In this document: in pieces, positions 1 through 5,599 of the stretch
How positions within the stretch are numbered: the stretch's first letter is position 1
Layout of the letters: every line of letters begins with the position of its first letter
NCBI GenBank assembly: GCA_903907665.1
Contig: CAIVOW010000059.1
Coordinates: 1 to 5,599 of the forward strand
Direction of reading: 5' to 3'
Length of the DNA stretch: 5,599 nucleotides
From: an uncultured Actinomycetes bacterium
GTDB lineage: Bacteria; Actinomycetota; Actinomycetes; Nanopelagicales; Nanopelagicaceae
The notes under the pieces: generated by a model
Databases searched by the model: none
Seen by the model: the letters and a program-made list of their open reading frames with translations, nothing else
What the model was told of the DNA's origin: nothing
Made by a program: the position numbers and the translations under genes

Positions 1-16
1 ACAACCTAAGTTGCTT

Positions 17-610
17 TTAGATTGCCGCAAATTTGGCCAAGCCCATGCCAGAGGCTTTCTTAAAATCATCGATAAGAGTGAAGGAGCCATGAAGTTTTCG
101 ATAAGCCATCACTTTTTTAGCCGTAACGGGACCGATACCTTTAAGTACCTGAAGTTGTTGAAGTGATGCGGTGTTGATACTTACAAGCACAGTCGAGCTT
201 TTGGAAATTGTAGAAGAAGACTTTCCCTTTTTTACATTAGAAAAGACAACTGGCGCACCAACCAAGATCTGCTCGCCATCAGTCAGTAAGTGAGCCAAAT
301 TGATATCCGCCATCGAGACACCACGCAACTGATTACCCGCTGCCTTTATTGCATCAATGGCCCTAGAACCTTGCGGCAACGTATAGACCCCAGGGTGCAA
401 CACTTTTCCGGATACGTCTACAACTAGTTGCGCGACACTGGGCAGAACCGTCGGCTGCGAAACGCTCAAAGGCACAGTGACAATGGGTTTTGCCGAAGAG
501 GCCTTTCCTTGTGAAAGAGTGACAAAGAGAGAGCCCACAGCTATCGAAGAGGCGAGCACTATGTACACCGCACGCTTTTGAAGATCTGAAAATTCTGGAA
601 GAGGAATCAT
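17..610 (-). CDS. comEA: ComEA-family membrane-anchored DNA-binding protein
   Basis: In the known family, ComEA binds incoming double-stranded DNA outside the membrane and passes it to the ComEC channel during natural transformation. The 197-residue protein shows an N-terminal membrane helix (about residues 13-32). Next comes an SLBB domain (about 61-123, with VSGKVLHPGVY and a DGEQILVGAP end), then a Ser-rich linker (about 125-142). A helix-hairpin-helix DNA-binding domain follows (about 145-197, with INTAS, LKGIGP and a second, weaker GMG hairpin). The start is the only ATG after in-frame stops; no good Shine-Dalgarno precedes it. The C-terminus stops at AKFAAI, a few residues earlier than most family members, which continue through a short hydrophobic tail. 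Gene order agrees: in actinobacteria comEA is normally followed by comEC, which would lie just beyond base 1. Domain assignment is firm. A role in transformation in this organism is inferred. Confidence 0.93.
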   Translation of the reverse strand: MIPLPEFSDLQKRAVYIVLASSIAVGSLFVTLSQGKASSAKPIVTVPLSVSQPTVLPSVAQLVVDVSGKVLHPGVYTLPQGSRAIDAIKAAGNQLRGVSMADINLAHLLTDGEQILVGAPVVFSNVKKGKSSSTISKSSTVLVSINTASLQQLQVLKGIGPVTAKKVMAYRKLHGSFTLIDDFKKASGMGLAKFAAI

Positions 611-668
611 GCCCAGAGGGTAGGCAAATAAATGCTCTTTGATTAAAGCTTGAAGTTAGAACTGTTAA
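611..668 (-). other. leuS-comEA intergenic spacer with a possible leaderless comEA promoter
   Basis: This is the longest gap in the window (58 bases). On the minus strand TACCCT (617-622) fits the TANNNT -10 pattern and ends 6 bases before the comEA ATG. That is the layout expected if transcription began at the start codon itself, a common arrangement in actinobacteria. No Shine-Dalgarno is visible, in line with a leaderless message. No convincing -35 is found, and TACCCT is a poor match to TATAAT. No terminator hairpin with a T-run is seen after leuS, so read-through is also possible. Confidence 0.3.
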
Positions 669-3125
669 TTAAATAACAATGTTGACAAGTTTAGGTGCGC
701 GCACAATTGATTTCTTGATTTGGGCACCTGCAATAGCCGCTTGCAACTTCTCATTCTTCATCGCTAACTCTTCAAGTTCGCTATCAGTTGCTTGAGGTGA
801 AATTTCAATTCGATCAACAATCTTGCCATTCACTTGAAGTATGGCGATAACTGAGTCTTCTTCAAGCAGCGCAGGATTAACGGTTGGCCATCCAGCAAGT
901 GCTACTGCCGGTTTATGTCCAAGGCGTTCCCACATCTCTTCAGCTGTATAGGGCGCCATTAATGAAAGTGCGATTGCAATGGCTTCACCCGCTTCTCGTA
1001 CGGCCGGATCGCTAGGACCACACCCAGAATCAATCGCCTTGCGCGTGTGATTTACCAACTCCATGATGCGGGCGACGGCTACGTTGAATCGGAAAGTTTC
1101 TACGGCGTACTCAATATCGTGAATTGCCTTATGAGTTATTTTTCTCAAAGCTAAATCGCCGCTCGATGGGTCCGTACCTGGCGCGCTTGTAACATCGCAA
1201 GATATTCGCCACGCACGGTTTAGAAACTTAACCGAAGCCGCAGGAGATACATCAGACCAATCAACATCATCTTCTGGTGGACCAGCAAAAATCAGTGAGA
1301 TTCGAATTGCGTCTACGCCATGTTGATCTAACTCTTCCGAAAGCTTTACAAGATTTCCTCGGCTTTTGGACATTGCTGAGCCGTCCATTAAGACCATTCC
1401 TTGGTTAAGCAGTCGCGTAAAGGGCTCAGTGAACTTCAAAAATCCAAGATCGTGTAGCACCTTCGTGAAAAAACGAGAGTAAAGCAGATGCAAAATTGCA
1501 TGTGTAACACCGCCAACGTATTGATCTACCGGCATCCATTCATCAATCTTCTTAGGATCAAAAGCTTGGGTTGTGTCGTGAGGATCGATATAGCGCAGGA
1601 AATACCACGAGGAATCAACAAAGGTATCCATAGTGTCTGAGTCGCGCAAAGCCGGGCCTGAGCACTGCGGGCATGCAACGTTGACCCAGTCGCTGGCTGA
1701 CCCCAACGGTGAACTACCTTTTGGCTTTAAATCTAAACCTTTTGCACTTGGAAGTTCTACAGGTAATTGATCCTGTGGAACTGGGACCTCGCCACATTTT
1801 TCACAATGAATAATTGGAATAGGCGTACCCCAGAAACGTTGCCGAGAAATCAACCAATCTCGTAGGCGATAATTCTTCGCAAGTTTGCCCAGATTCTTCG
1901 CTGAAAGTTCGTCGATAACTTTAGTAATTGCACCCTCTTGATTTAGACCGTTAAGTGAACCTGAATTAACTAGAACTCCATCACCAACTGTTGCAATTCC
2001 GGAAATATTTGGGTCTTCCTCATCGCTCTTCACAACTACACGTACGTTTACATTCATCGCACGCGCAAAATCTAAGTCGCGTTGATCGTGAGCTGGAACA
2101 GCCATAATCGCGCCGGTTCCATAATCAGCCAACACATAATCCGATGCCCAAATAGGAAGCTTCTCGCCATTTACAGGATTAATGGCATAGCGTTCTAGGA
2201 ATACGCCACTCTTCTTTCGATCAGTCGCGAGTCGATCAATATCAGAAGCTGCCTTCACTTCTTCAAGATAAGATTTAAATTGTGCTTCAGCAGATGTTCC
2301 GTGAGCTAGCTCGGCAGCAAGTTCTGAGTCAACCGCGACGACCATAAAGGTTGCGCCATAAAGAGTGTCGGGTCTGGTCGTGTAAATAGCGATGGGTGCA
2401 TCCCGGCCCTCAATCTCAAAAATAACTTCGGCTCCGGTTGAGCGGCCAATCCAATTTCGCTGCATTTGCAGCACTTTCTCGGGCCACTTTCCTTCAAGTT
2501 GATCCATGTCGTCAAGCAGGCGATCGGCATAATCGGTAATCTTGAAATACCACTGCGATAACTTTTTCTTTGTAACAGCTGAATCACAGCGTTCACAAAG
2601 ACCTGCAACTACTTGCTCATTTGCAAGAACCGTCTGACATCCAGGACACCAGTTAACTGGTGAGAATTTCTTATATGCCAAACCTTTTTTGTACATCTCC
2701 AAGAAAATCCATTGATTCCATTTGTAATATTCTGGATCACTAGTATGAAGAACTCGGTCCCAATCAAAAGAACATGCGTAGCGGCGCATTGATGCTTTCT
2801 GAACTGCAATATTTTCATAGGTCCAATCGCGAGGATCACCACCGCGCTTGATTGCTGCATTCTCGGCCGGCAATCCAAATGAATCCCACCCAATTGGGTG
2901 CATAACATTGAAACCTTTTTGTGCCCAGTAACGCGCAATCACATCGCCGAGCGCATACGCCTCTGCGTGACCCATATGTAAATCACCTGATGGGTATGGA
3001 AACATATCCAACACATACTTCTTTGGGCGAGCATCATCTGGGCGTCCAGAGCGGAAAGGAGCTAGTTCATCCCAGACGGGAAGCCACTTCTCTTGTACTC
3101 CGTGGATGTCATACGCCTCATGCAT
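669..3125 (-). CDS. leuS: Leucine--tRNA ligase (LeuRS)
   Basis: Cytoplasmic class I aminoacyl-tRNA synthetase that charges tRNA-Leu with leucine using ATP. The 818-residue protein is complete and of usual bacterial length. Visible motifs, in order: HMGH (HIGH-type ATP site, 50-53); a zinc ribbon with Cys160, 163, 177 and 180; WIGRS (225-229); and the CP1 editing domain with TTRPDT (249-254) and AVPAHDQRD, whose Asp347 matches the editing Asp. A second Cys cluster follows (441, 444, 485, 488), then RQRFWG (428-433) and AMSKS (584-588). The anticodon-binding helices (about 655-745) and a C-terminal tRNA-binding domain (about 755-818) complete it. The first Lys of KMSKS is Ala here; the second Lys (587) is kept. 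The ATG start is supported by the family-typical N-terminus ([10 protein letters not shown]) and by GGGAG ten bases upstream. It overlaps the SDR stop by 8 bases, which suggests translational coupling. Confidence 0.99.
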   Translation of the reverse strand: MHEAYDIHGVQEKWLPVWDELAPFRSGRPDDARPKKYVLDMFPYPSGDLHMGHAEAYALGDVIARYWAQKGFNVMHPIGWDSFGLPAENAAIKRGGDPRDWTYENIAVQKASMRRYACSFDWDRVLHTSDPEYYKWNQWIFLEMYKKGLAYKKFSPVNWCPGCQTVLANEQVVAGLCERCDSAVTKKKLSQWYFKITDYADRLLDDMDQLEGKWPEKVLQMQRNWIGRSTGAEVIFEIEGRDAPIAIYTTRPDTLYGATFMVVAVDSELAAELAHGTSAEAQFKSYLEEVKAASDIDRLATDRKKSGVFLERYAINPVNGEKLPIWASDYVLADYGTGAIMAVPAHDQRDLDFARAMNVNVRVVVKSDEEDPNISGIATVGDGVLVNSGSLNGLNQEGAITKVIDELSAKNLGKLAKNYRLRDWLISRQRFWGTPIPIIHCEKCGEVPVPQDQLPVELPSAKGLDLKPKGSSPLGSASDWVNVACPQCSGPALRDSDTMDTFVDSSWYFLRYIDPHDTTQAFDPKKIDEWMPVDQYVGGVTHAILHLLYSRFFTKVLHDLGFLKFTEPFTRLLNQGMVLMDGSAMSKSRGNLVKLSEELDQHGVDAIRISLIFAGPPEDDVDWSDVSPAASVKFLNRAWRISCDVTSAPGTDPSSGDLALRKITHKAIHDIEYAVETFRFNVAVARIMELVNHTRKAIDSGCGPSDPAVREAGEAIAIALSLMAPYTAEEMWERLGHKPAVALAGWPTVNPALLEEDSVIAILQVNGKIVDRIEISPQATDSELEELAMKNEKLQAAIAGAQIKKSIVRAPKLVNIVI

Positions 3126-3130
3126 GAGGC
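3115..3130. repeat. Perfect 16-base palindrome over the SDR stop / leuS start
   Basis: GCCTCATGCATGAGGC equals its own reverse complement. It contains the leuS ATG (3123-3125) and the SDR stop TGA (3118-3120, read on the minus strand). In RNA it could fold as a 6-bp stem (GCCUCA/UGAGGC) with a UGCA loop, placing the leuS start codon at the stem-loop boundary and leaving the upstream GGGAG free. Whether it acts as an operator, a translational switch or nothing is not shown. Confidence 0.6.
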
Positions 3131-4074
3131 AAATTCTCCCACGAGACGCCAGTCAGTTCTTCACTTACTTGCCAGAGGTTGGAAGCAAGAGTTTGGTCAT
3201 ATGCCATCCCTTTTCCATGCACGACTTTCGGCGTTCCTCGCATTTGGCCAAATTTGCGTGGACCAAAATAGGTCGCTCCTTTGATTCCCGGCATGGACGC
3301 GGCATACAACATGGGAAGTGCGCCATCGTGAGCAGACTGAGCGAAAAGCTCGGTCATCGCTCCCATCGCACGCTCTTTCGCAGGCTGGCCCGCCATCGCT
3401 GGCCCCACTCGAGTTAAGCGAGTATTCGCAAATCCTGGATGCGCAGCGAGTGGAATGAAGCTATACCCGAATTTCAACCGACGGCGTTCTAGTTCGTTAA
3501 TGAATAATAGGTTAGCCAATTTGCTTGCACCATATGCACTCCAAGGTGAATAAGGACCTTCACCGAGGCAAATCTTTCGAATGGATGTTTCAGTTCCTGG
3601 GCCAAAGTTTCCAATGCGGTGAGCAACACTTGAAACAGAAATGAGACGCTCTTTAATTCGATTGTGAATCAAGCCCGCAAAAGCAAAATGGCCAAGATGA
3701 TTAGTCCCCATTTGTAATTCAAATCCGTCTACAGTTGAACGATATGGAGTAACCATCACACCCGCATTACAAATCAGAATATCAATATCACCAATATCAC
3801 TATTAATTTCTGCTGCTGCTTGGCGAATAGAAATTAGATTAGTTAAATCAAGTGAGAGCACTCGCTGAGCACCTGTTTGTCGCTGCGCATCTAAACCTTT
3901 ATTTTCTTTGCGCGCGGTAATGGTTACGTGTCCGCCTTTTGCAACAAGCGCTTTGGCCGCTGCTAAACCGAGTCCACTAGTGCCACCAGTTATTAAAAAT
4001 CTCTTTCCAGAAAGATCTGGCATAAATGAGGACGTCCAGCCATCATCAATCACTGGGTTGGCTAGATATTTCAT
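3118..4074 (-). CDS. SDR-family NAD(P)-dependent oxidoreductase, retinol-dehydrogenase/WWOX-like
   Basis: A classical-type short-chain dehydrogenase of 318 residues from the chosen start; the substrate is unknown. Motifs in that numbering: cofactor loop TGGTSGLG (29-36); TARK (53-56), whose Arg suggests NADPH preference; DLT (76-78); NAG (103-105); TNHLGHF (124-130); SVSS with the likely catalytic Ser (146-149); catalytic YGASK (Tyr181, Lys185); and HPGFANT (212-218). NHLGHF and the SSVAH pattern resemble retinol-dehydrogenase/WW-domain-oxidoreductase-like SDRs. An in-frame ATG at 4119 would lie inside the tRNA gene and is rejected. A later ATG at 4023 would drop the tryptophan before MPDLSGK that this subfamily often keeps, so 4074 is preferred. 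No Shine-Dalgarno is seen before 4074. The gene sits between tRNA-Ala and leuS and its stop overlaps the leuS start. The enzyme class is firm; substrate and pathway are not known. Confidence 0.9.
   Translation of the reverse strand: MKYLANPVIDDGWTSSFMPDLSGKRFLITGGTSGLGLAAAKALVAKGGHVTITARKENKGLDAQRQTGAQRVLSLDLTNLISIRQAAAEINSDIGDIDILICNAGVMVTPYRSTVDGFELQMGTNHLGHFAFAGLIHNRIKERLISVSSVAHRIGNFGPGTETSIRKICLGEGPYSPWSAYGASKLANLLFINELERRRLKFGYSFIPLAAHPGFANTRLTRVGPAMAGQPAKERAMGAMTELFAQSAHDGALPMLYAASMPGIKGATYFGPRKFGQMRGTPKVVHGKGMAYDQTLASNLWQVSEELTGVSWENLPHA
3136..3140 (-). promoter_or_regulatory. Ribosome binding site of leuS
   Basis: GGGAG on the minus strand lies 10 bases before the leuS ATG, inside the last codons of the SDR gene. 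It supports the ATG at 3125 as the leuS start. The spacing is on the long side, and the palindrome begins within the spacer. Confidence 0.55.
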
Positions 4075-4077
4075 AAG

Positions 4078-4150
4078 TGGAGATAAGGGGATTTGAACCC
4101 CTGACCCCTTGCATGCCATGCAAGTGCGCTACCAGCTGCGCCATATCCCC
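4078..4150 (-). tRNA. tRNA-Ala(GGC)
   Basis: A full 73-base cloverleaf can be drawn. The acceptor stem is GGGGATA/TATCTCC with one G-T pair, and the D stem is GCGC/GCGC. The anticodon stem is CTTGC/GCAAG with loop ATGGCAT, giving anticodon GGC (alanine, reads GCC and GCU). The T stem is AGGGG/CCCCT with loop TTCAAAT, and the discriminator is A. The CCA end is not encoded: the base after the discriminator begins CTT and then the SDR ATG. The 3' end must therefore be made by cutting after the discriminator and adding CCA. The gene lies 21 bases after the phosphatase stop in the same direction, so it is probably at least partly co-transcribed with the upstream genes. Confidence 0.97.
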
Positions 4151-4163
4151 CAACAACGACCCG

Positions 4164-4194
4164 ACCTTATCTCAATTTACCTCTTCGTTGCCAA
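4164..4194 (-). promoter_or_regulatory. Possible promoter for tRNA-Ala and downstream genes
   Basis: On the minus strand TTGGCA (4189-4194) and TAAGGT (4164-4169) resemble -35 and -10 elements. A start near 4157 would fall just before the tRNA 5' end. The 19-base spacer is longer than ideal, the -10 is only a loose TANNNT match, and the site overlaps the phosphatase 3' end. This is a weak call; read-through from upstream is equally possible. Confidence 0.28.
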
Positions 4195-4852
4195 ACACAG
4201 GCTCAGGGATGCTTCCAGCATTATGTTCAGACAAGGTCCATCGATTCAAATATTTAGAAAACTCTACGACTGACCACTGGGCATTAGAAAGACCGCCGAG
4301 TGATCCCCAATCTGAAAAATCTAGTTTCAATAAAGTACCGAGCAAGCAACGAGCAGTACCGCCGTGGGTCACTAGAACCACTGTTCCGCGTGCTCCATCG
4401 ATTGCAGATAAAGCTGCTGCCTGCGCTCGAATTCCTACTTCAGATCGACGCTCACCAGTCTCACCGGCAGGTCCGTCATCTCCACAAATCCAACCGGTAA
4501 AGCGAGCTGAATCGTTAGCTCGGTTCTCTTCGCCAGTCCGACCTTCCCAATTGCCACCATTTGTTTCGCGCAATCTAGGATCTGTATCAATTTCAACGCG
4601 CACAATCTCGCCAAGTTTTAACGCAGTCTCCTGAGCGCGAATCAAATCACTAGCAATGATTCTCGTGGGATTCATTCCGGCCAAGATTTTTGCAGCGTGC
4701 GAAGCTTGATAATGTCCAACTTTATTTAGCGGAATATCTGAATGACCTTGAAAGCGATTTTCGATATTCCAATCGGTTTGGCCATGTCGCCAAATTACAA
4801 GGCGAACATTTTCAAAGACATTATGCGTCCCATCAGATGACCCAGCAGACAT
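4172..4852 (-). CDS. Histidine phosphatase (phosphoglycerate mutase-like), GpgP-like
   Basis: A 226-residue member of the histidine phosphatase superfamily, which removes phosphate through a phospho-histidine. Visible catalytic residues: RHG (22-24) with the nucleophile His23 in RHGQTDWN, Arg72 in SDLIRAQETA, Glu96 in LRETNGGNWEG, and His163 in VTHGG. The C-terminal stretch SLGGLSNAQW (184-193) and the position directly after rsfS closely recall mycobacterial GpgP (glucosyl-3-phosphoglycerate phosphatase, Rv2419c). That enzyme acts in making glucosylglycerate and methylglucose polysaccharide. The substrate here is an inference; related proteins are also annotated as phosphoglycerate mutases or as acting on other phosphomonoesters. 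The ATG shares one base with the rsfS stop (TAATG), indicating translational coupling. The first 15 or so residues before VRLVIWRHG look like an unconserved tail, so the exact N-terminus is less sure. Confidence 0.93.
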   Translation of the reverse strand: MSAGSSDGTHNVFENVRLVIWRHGQTDWNIENRFQGHSDIPLNKVGHYQASHAAKILAGMNPTRIIASDLIRAQETALKLGEIVRVEIDTDPRLRETNGGNWEGRTGEENRANDSARFTGWICGDDGPAGETGERRSEVGIRAQAAALSAIDGARGTVVLVTHGGTARCLLGTLLKLDFSDWGSLGGLSNAQWSVVEFSKYLNRWTLSEHNAGSIPEPVFGNEEVN

Positions 4853-5214
4853 TAACGCGTCGCATCCAATCGTAATTCAATTCGAGGGCAGTCATTCCAG
4901 AGATGATCAAGCATGTAATACTGGCGAAGTTCTTGGCTCTGGACATGCACAACCAAATCAGAATAATCCAACAGAATCCACTGACCCTTACCTTCTTTAC
5001 GTACAGGCTTCTCGCCAATCTGAGCAAGCTTGTCAAATACTCCTTCAGCAATTGCATCTACTTGGCGCTCATTAGAGGCTGTGGCAATCAAAAAAACTTC
5101 TGATAATAGGAGCTGTTCTGTCATATCTAGCGCAACAATATCTAGACCTAATTTTTCATTGATTGCTTCTGCAGCGAGCTGCGTGAGTTCAAGAACTTTC
5201 TTACTTGCTGCCAT
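4852..5214 (-). CDS. rsfS: Ribosome silencing factor RsfS (RsfA/YbeB/Iojap family)
   Basis: RsfS binds ribosomal protein uL14 of the large subunit and blocks joining with the small subunit, lowering translation when nutrients are scarce (known for the family). The 120-residue protein has usual length and hallmark segments: LDIVALDMTEQ (24-34), the core FLIATASNERQVDAIAEGV (41-59), KGQWILLDYSDLVVHV (76-91), and the family end with RQYYMLDHLWNDCPRIEL (97-114). The ATG start is fixed by AAGGAG ten bases upstream. The gene overlaps the end of nadD by 14 bases and shares one base with the next start. The nadD-rsfS pairing is widespread in bacteria. Confidence 0.97.
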   Translation of the reverse strand: MAASKKVLELTQLAAEAINEKLGLDIVALDMTEQLLLSEVFLIATASNERQVDAIAEGVFDKLAQIGEKPVRKEGKGQWILLDYSDLVVHVQSQELRQYYMLDHLWNDCPRIELRLDATR

Positions 5215-5599
5215 AAAGCTTGTGCTCCTTGATGTAGGTGAGAACAGATGGAGAGATCATCTCTGCAACTGACTTCTTTTCTGCAAAAGCTTCACGAATC
5301 TGTGTCGCAGATATATCGAGGGCCTTTATCGAGATTTCTTCGAATCCCAAAAGTGATTCTGGCGATCCAGGACGTTTAATAACCAAAATCGGTACCGCTT
5401 TGCGAATTGCATCAGCTCTGTACCACTTATCAAAATTGGCAGCAGCATCGCTACCTAGAATCAATGTAAATGTATCTCGGGGATTAAAAGCACGAAGTTG
5501 ATTAACAGTCTCAATCGCATAAGTTGGCCCCTTACGTACTATCTCAAGATCATTAACTACAACTTTTTCTTGGAGGTCGCCCGGCAGATCATTTAATGC
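5201..5599 (-). CDS. nadD: Nicotinate-nucleotide adenylyltransferase, partial (N-terminus outside window)
   Basis: NadD joins nicotinate mononucleotide and ATP to form deamido-NAD, the penultimate step of NAD synthesis. The reading frame is open to the window edge, giving the last 132 residues. The N-terminal GGTFDPxHxGH nucleotide-binding motif lies outside. Visible family motifs: RKGPTYAIETV (visible residues 22-32, corresponding to RxGxSYTxDT), TLILGSDAAANFDKW (45-59, the GxD and W segment), and LDISATQIREAF (94-105, the ISSTxIR signature). The closing PSVLTYIKEHKLYG is also typical. The TTG near 5464 is an internal codon, not the start, because conserved sequence continues upstream of it. 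The gene ends inside rsfS with a 14-base overlap. The family call is firm. Confidence 0.96.
   Translation of the reverse strand, partial: ALNDLPGDLQEKVVVNDLEIVRKGPTYAIETVNQLRAFNPRDTFTLILGSDAAANFDKWYRADAIRKAVPILVIKRPGSPESLLGFEEISIKALDISATQIREAFAEKKSVAEMISPSVLTYIKEHKLYGSK
5225..5230 (-). promoter_or_regulatory. Ribosome binding site of rsfS
   Basis: AAGGAG on the minus strand lies 10 bases before the rsfS ATG and within the nadD codons for Lys-Glu near its C-terminus. It is the clearest Shine-Dalgarno in the window and decides the rsfS start. Confidence 0.7.

Noticed and set aside
663..678. Inverted repeat TGTTA/TAACA at the leuS stop
   Set aside because: Five A/T-rich pairs with a 6-base loop and no T-run are too weak for a terminator.
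2306..2938. Two frames of about 100 codons on the minus strand within leuS
   Set aside because: They overlap the intact LeuRS reading frame in another frame and show no family features.
4075..4119. An upstream in-frame ATG that would add 15 residues to the SDR protein
   Set aside because: Those codons are the tRNA-Ala sequence itself read in frame, and the added residues match no SDR N-terminus.
3118..4150. The SDR gene as cargo integrated at the tRNA-Ala 3' end
   Set aside because: No second copy of the tRNA 3' end is seen at the far border near leuS, and there is no integrase or phage gene; overlapping stop/start codons also argue against a recent insertion.
4077..4634. A 185-codon open frame on the plus strand, opposite the phosphatase
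   Set aside because: It runs antisense to a gene with clear catalytic motifs, crosses the tRNA and has no recognisable domain; it is a shadow frame.
1..5599. CRISPR array, insertion sequence or toxin-antitoxin pair
   Set aside because: No spaced direct repeats, terminal inverted repeats, transposase or small paired genes were found; the window is filled by housekeeping genes.

Overview
The window is a tightly packed stretch in which every gene lies on the minus strand, so transcription runs from high to low coordinates. In transcription order it holds: the 3' part of nadD, rsfS, a histidine-phosphatase gene resembling mycobacterial gpgP, tRNA-Ala(GGC), a short-chain dehydrogenase/reductase (SDR) gene, leuS, and comEA. 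Almost no base is non-coding. The largest gaps are 58 bases (leuS to comEA), 21 bases (phosphatase to tRNA) and 3 bases (tRNA to SDR gene).

The gene order nadD-rsfS-phosphatase, followed further on by leuS and comEA, is an actinobacterial arrangement. In Mycobacterium tuberculosis nadD, rsfS and gpgP are adjacent, with comEA a few genes downstream. The moderate GC, clearly lower than in soil actinomycetes, together with the very short spacers, suggests a streamlined planktonic actinobacterium of the freshwater acI/Nanopelagicales type. That assignment is inferred from gene order and composition; no marker gene here proves it.

Region by region: nadD (NAD synthesis) overlaps rsfS (ribosome silencing) by 14 bases, and rsfS carries a strong Shine-Dalgarno sequence. 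The rsfS stop shares one base with the phosphatase start (TAATG). A clean tRNA-Ala(GGC) without an encoded CCA follows 21 bases after the phosphatase. The SDR start codon most consistent with its family lies only 3 bases past the tRNA 3' end, so tRNA processing should leave an almost leaderless SDR message. The SDR stop overlaps the leuS start by 8 bases, inside a perfect 16-base palindrome. leuS is complete and carries its catalytic, editing and zinc motifs. comEA follows after 58 bases, with a membrane anchor, an SLBB domain and a helix-hairpin-helix DNA-binding domain.

The genes look like a housekeeping transcription unit (cofactor supply, ribosome control, charging of Leu-tRNA) with a DNA-uptake gene at its end. 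I see no new defence, mobile or biosynthetic system. The points most worth a second look are the two unusual junctions, tRNA/SDR and SDR/leuS.
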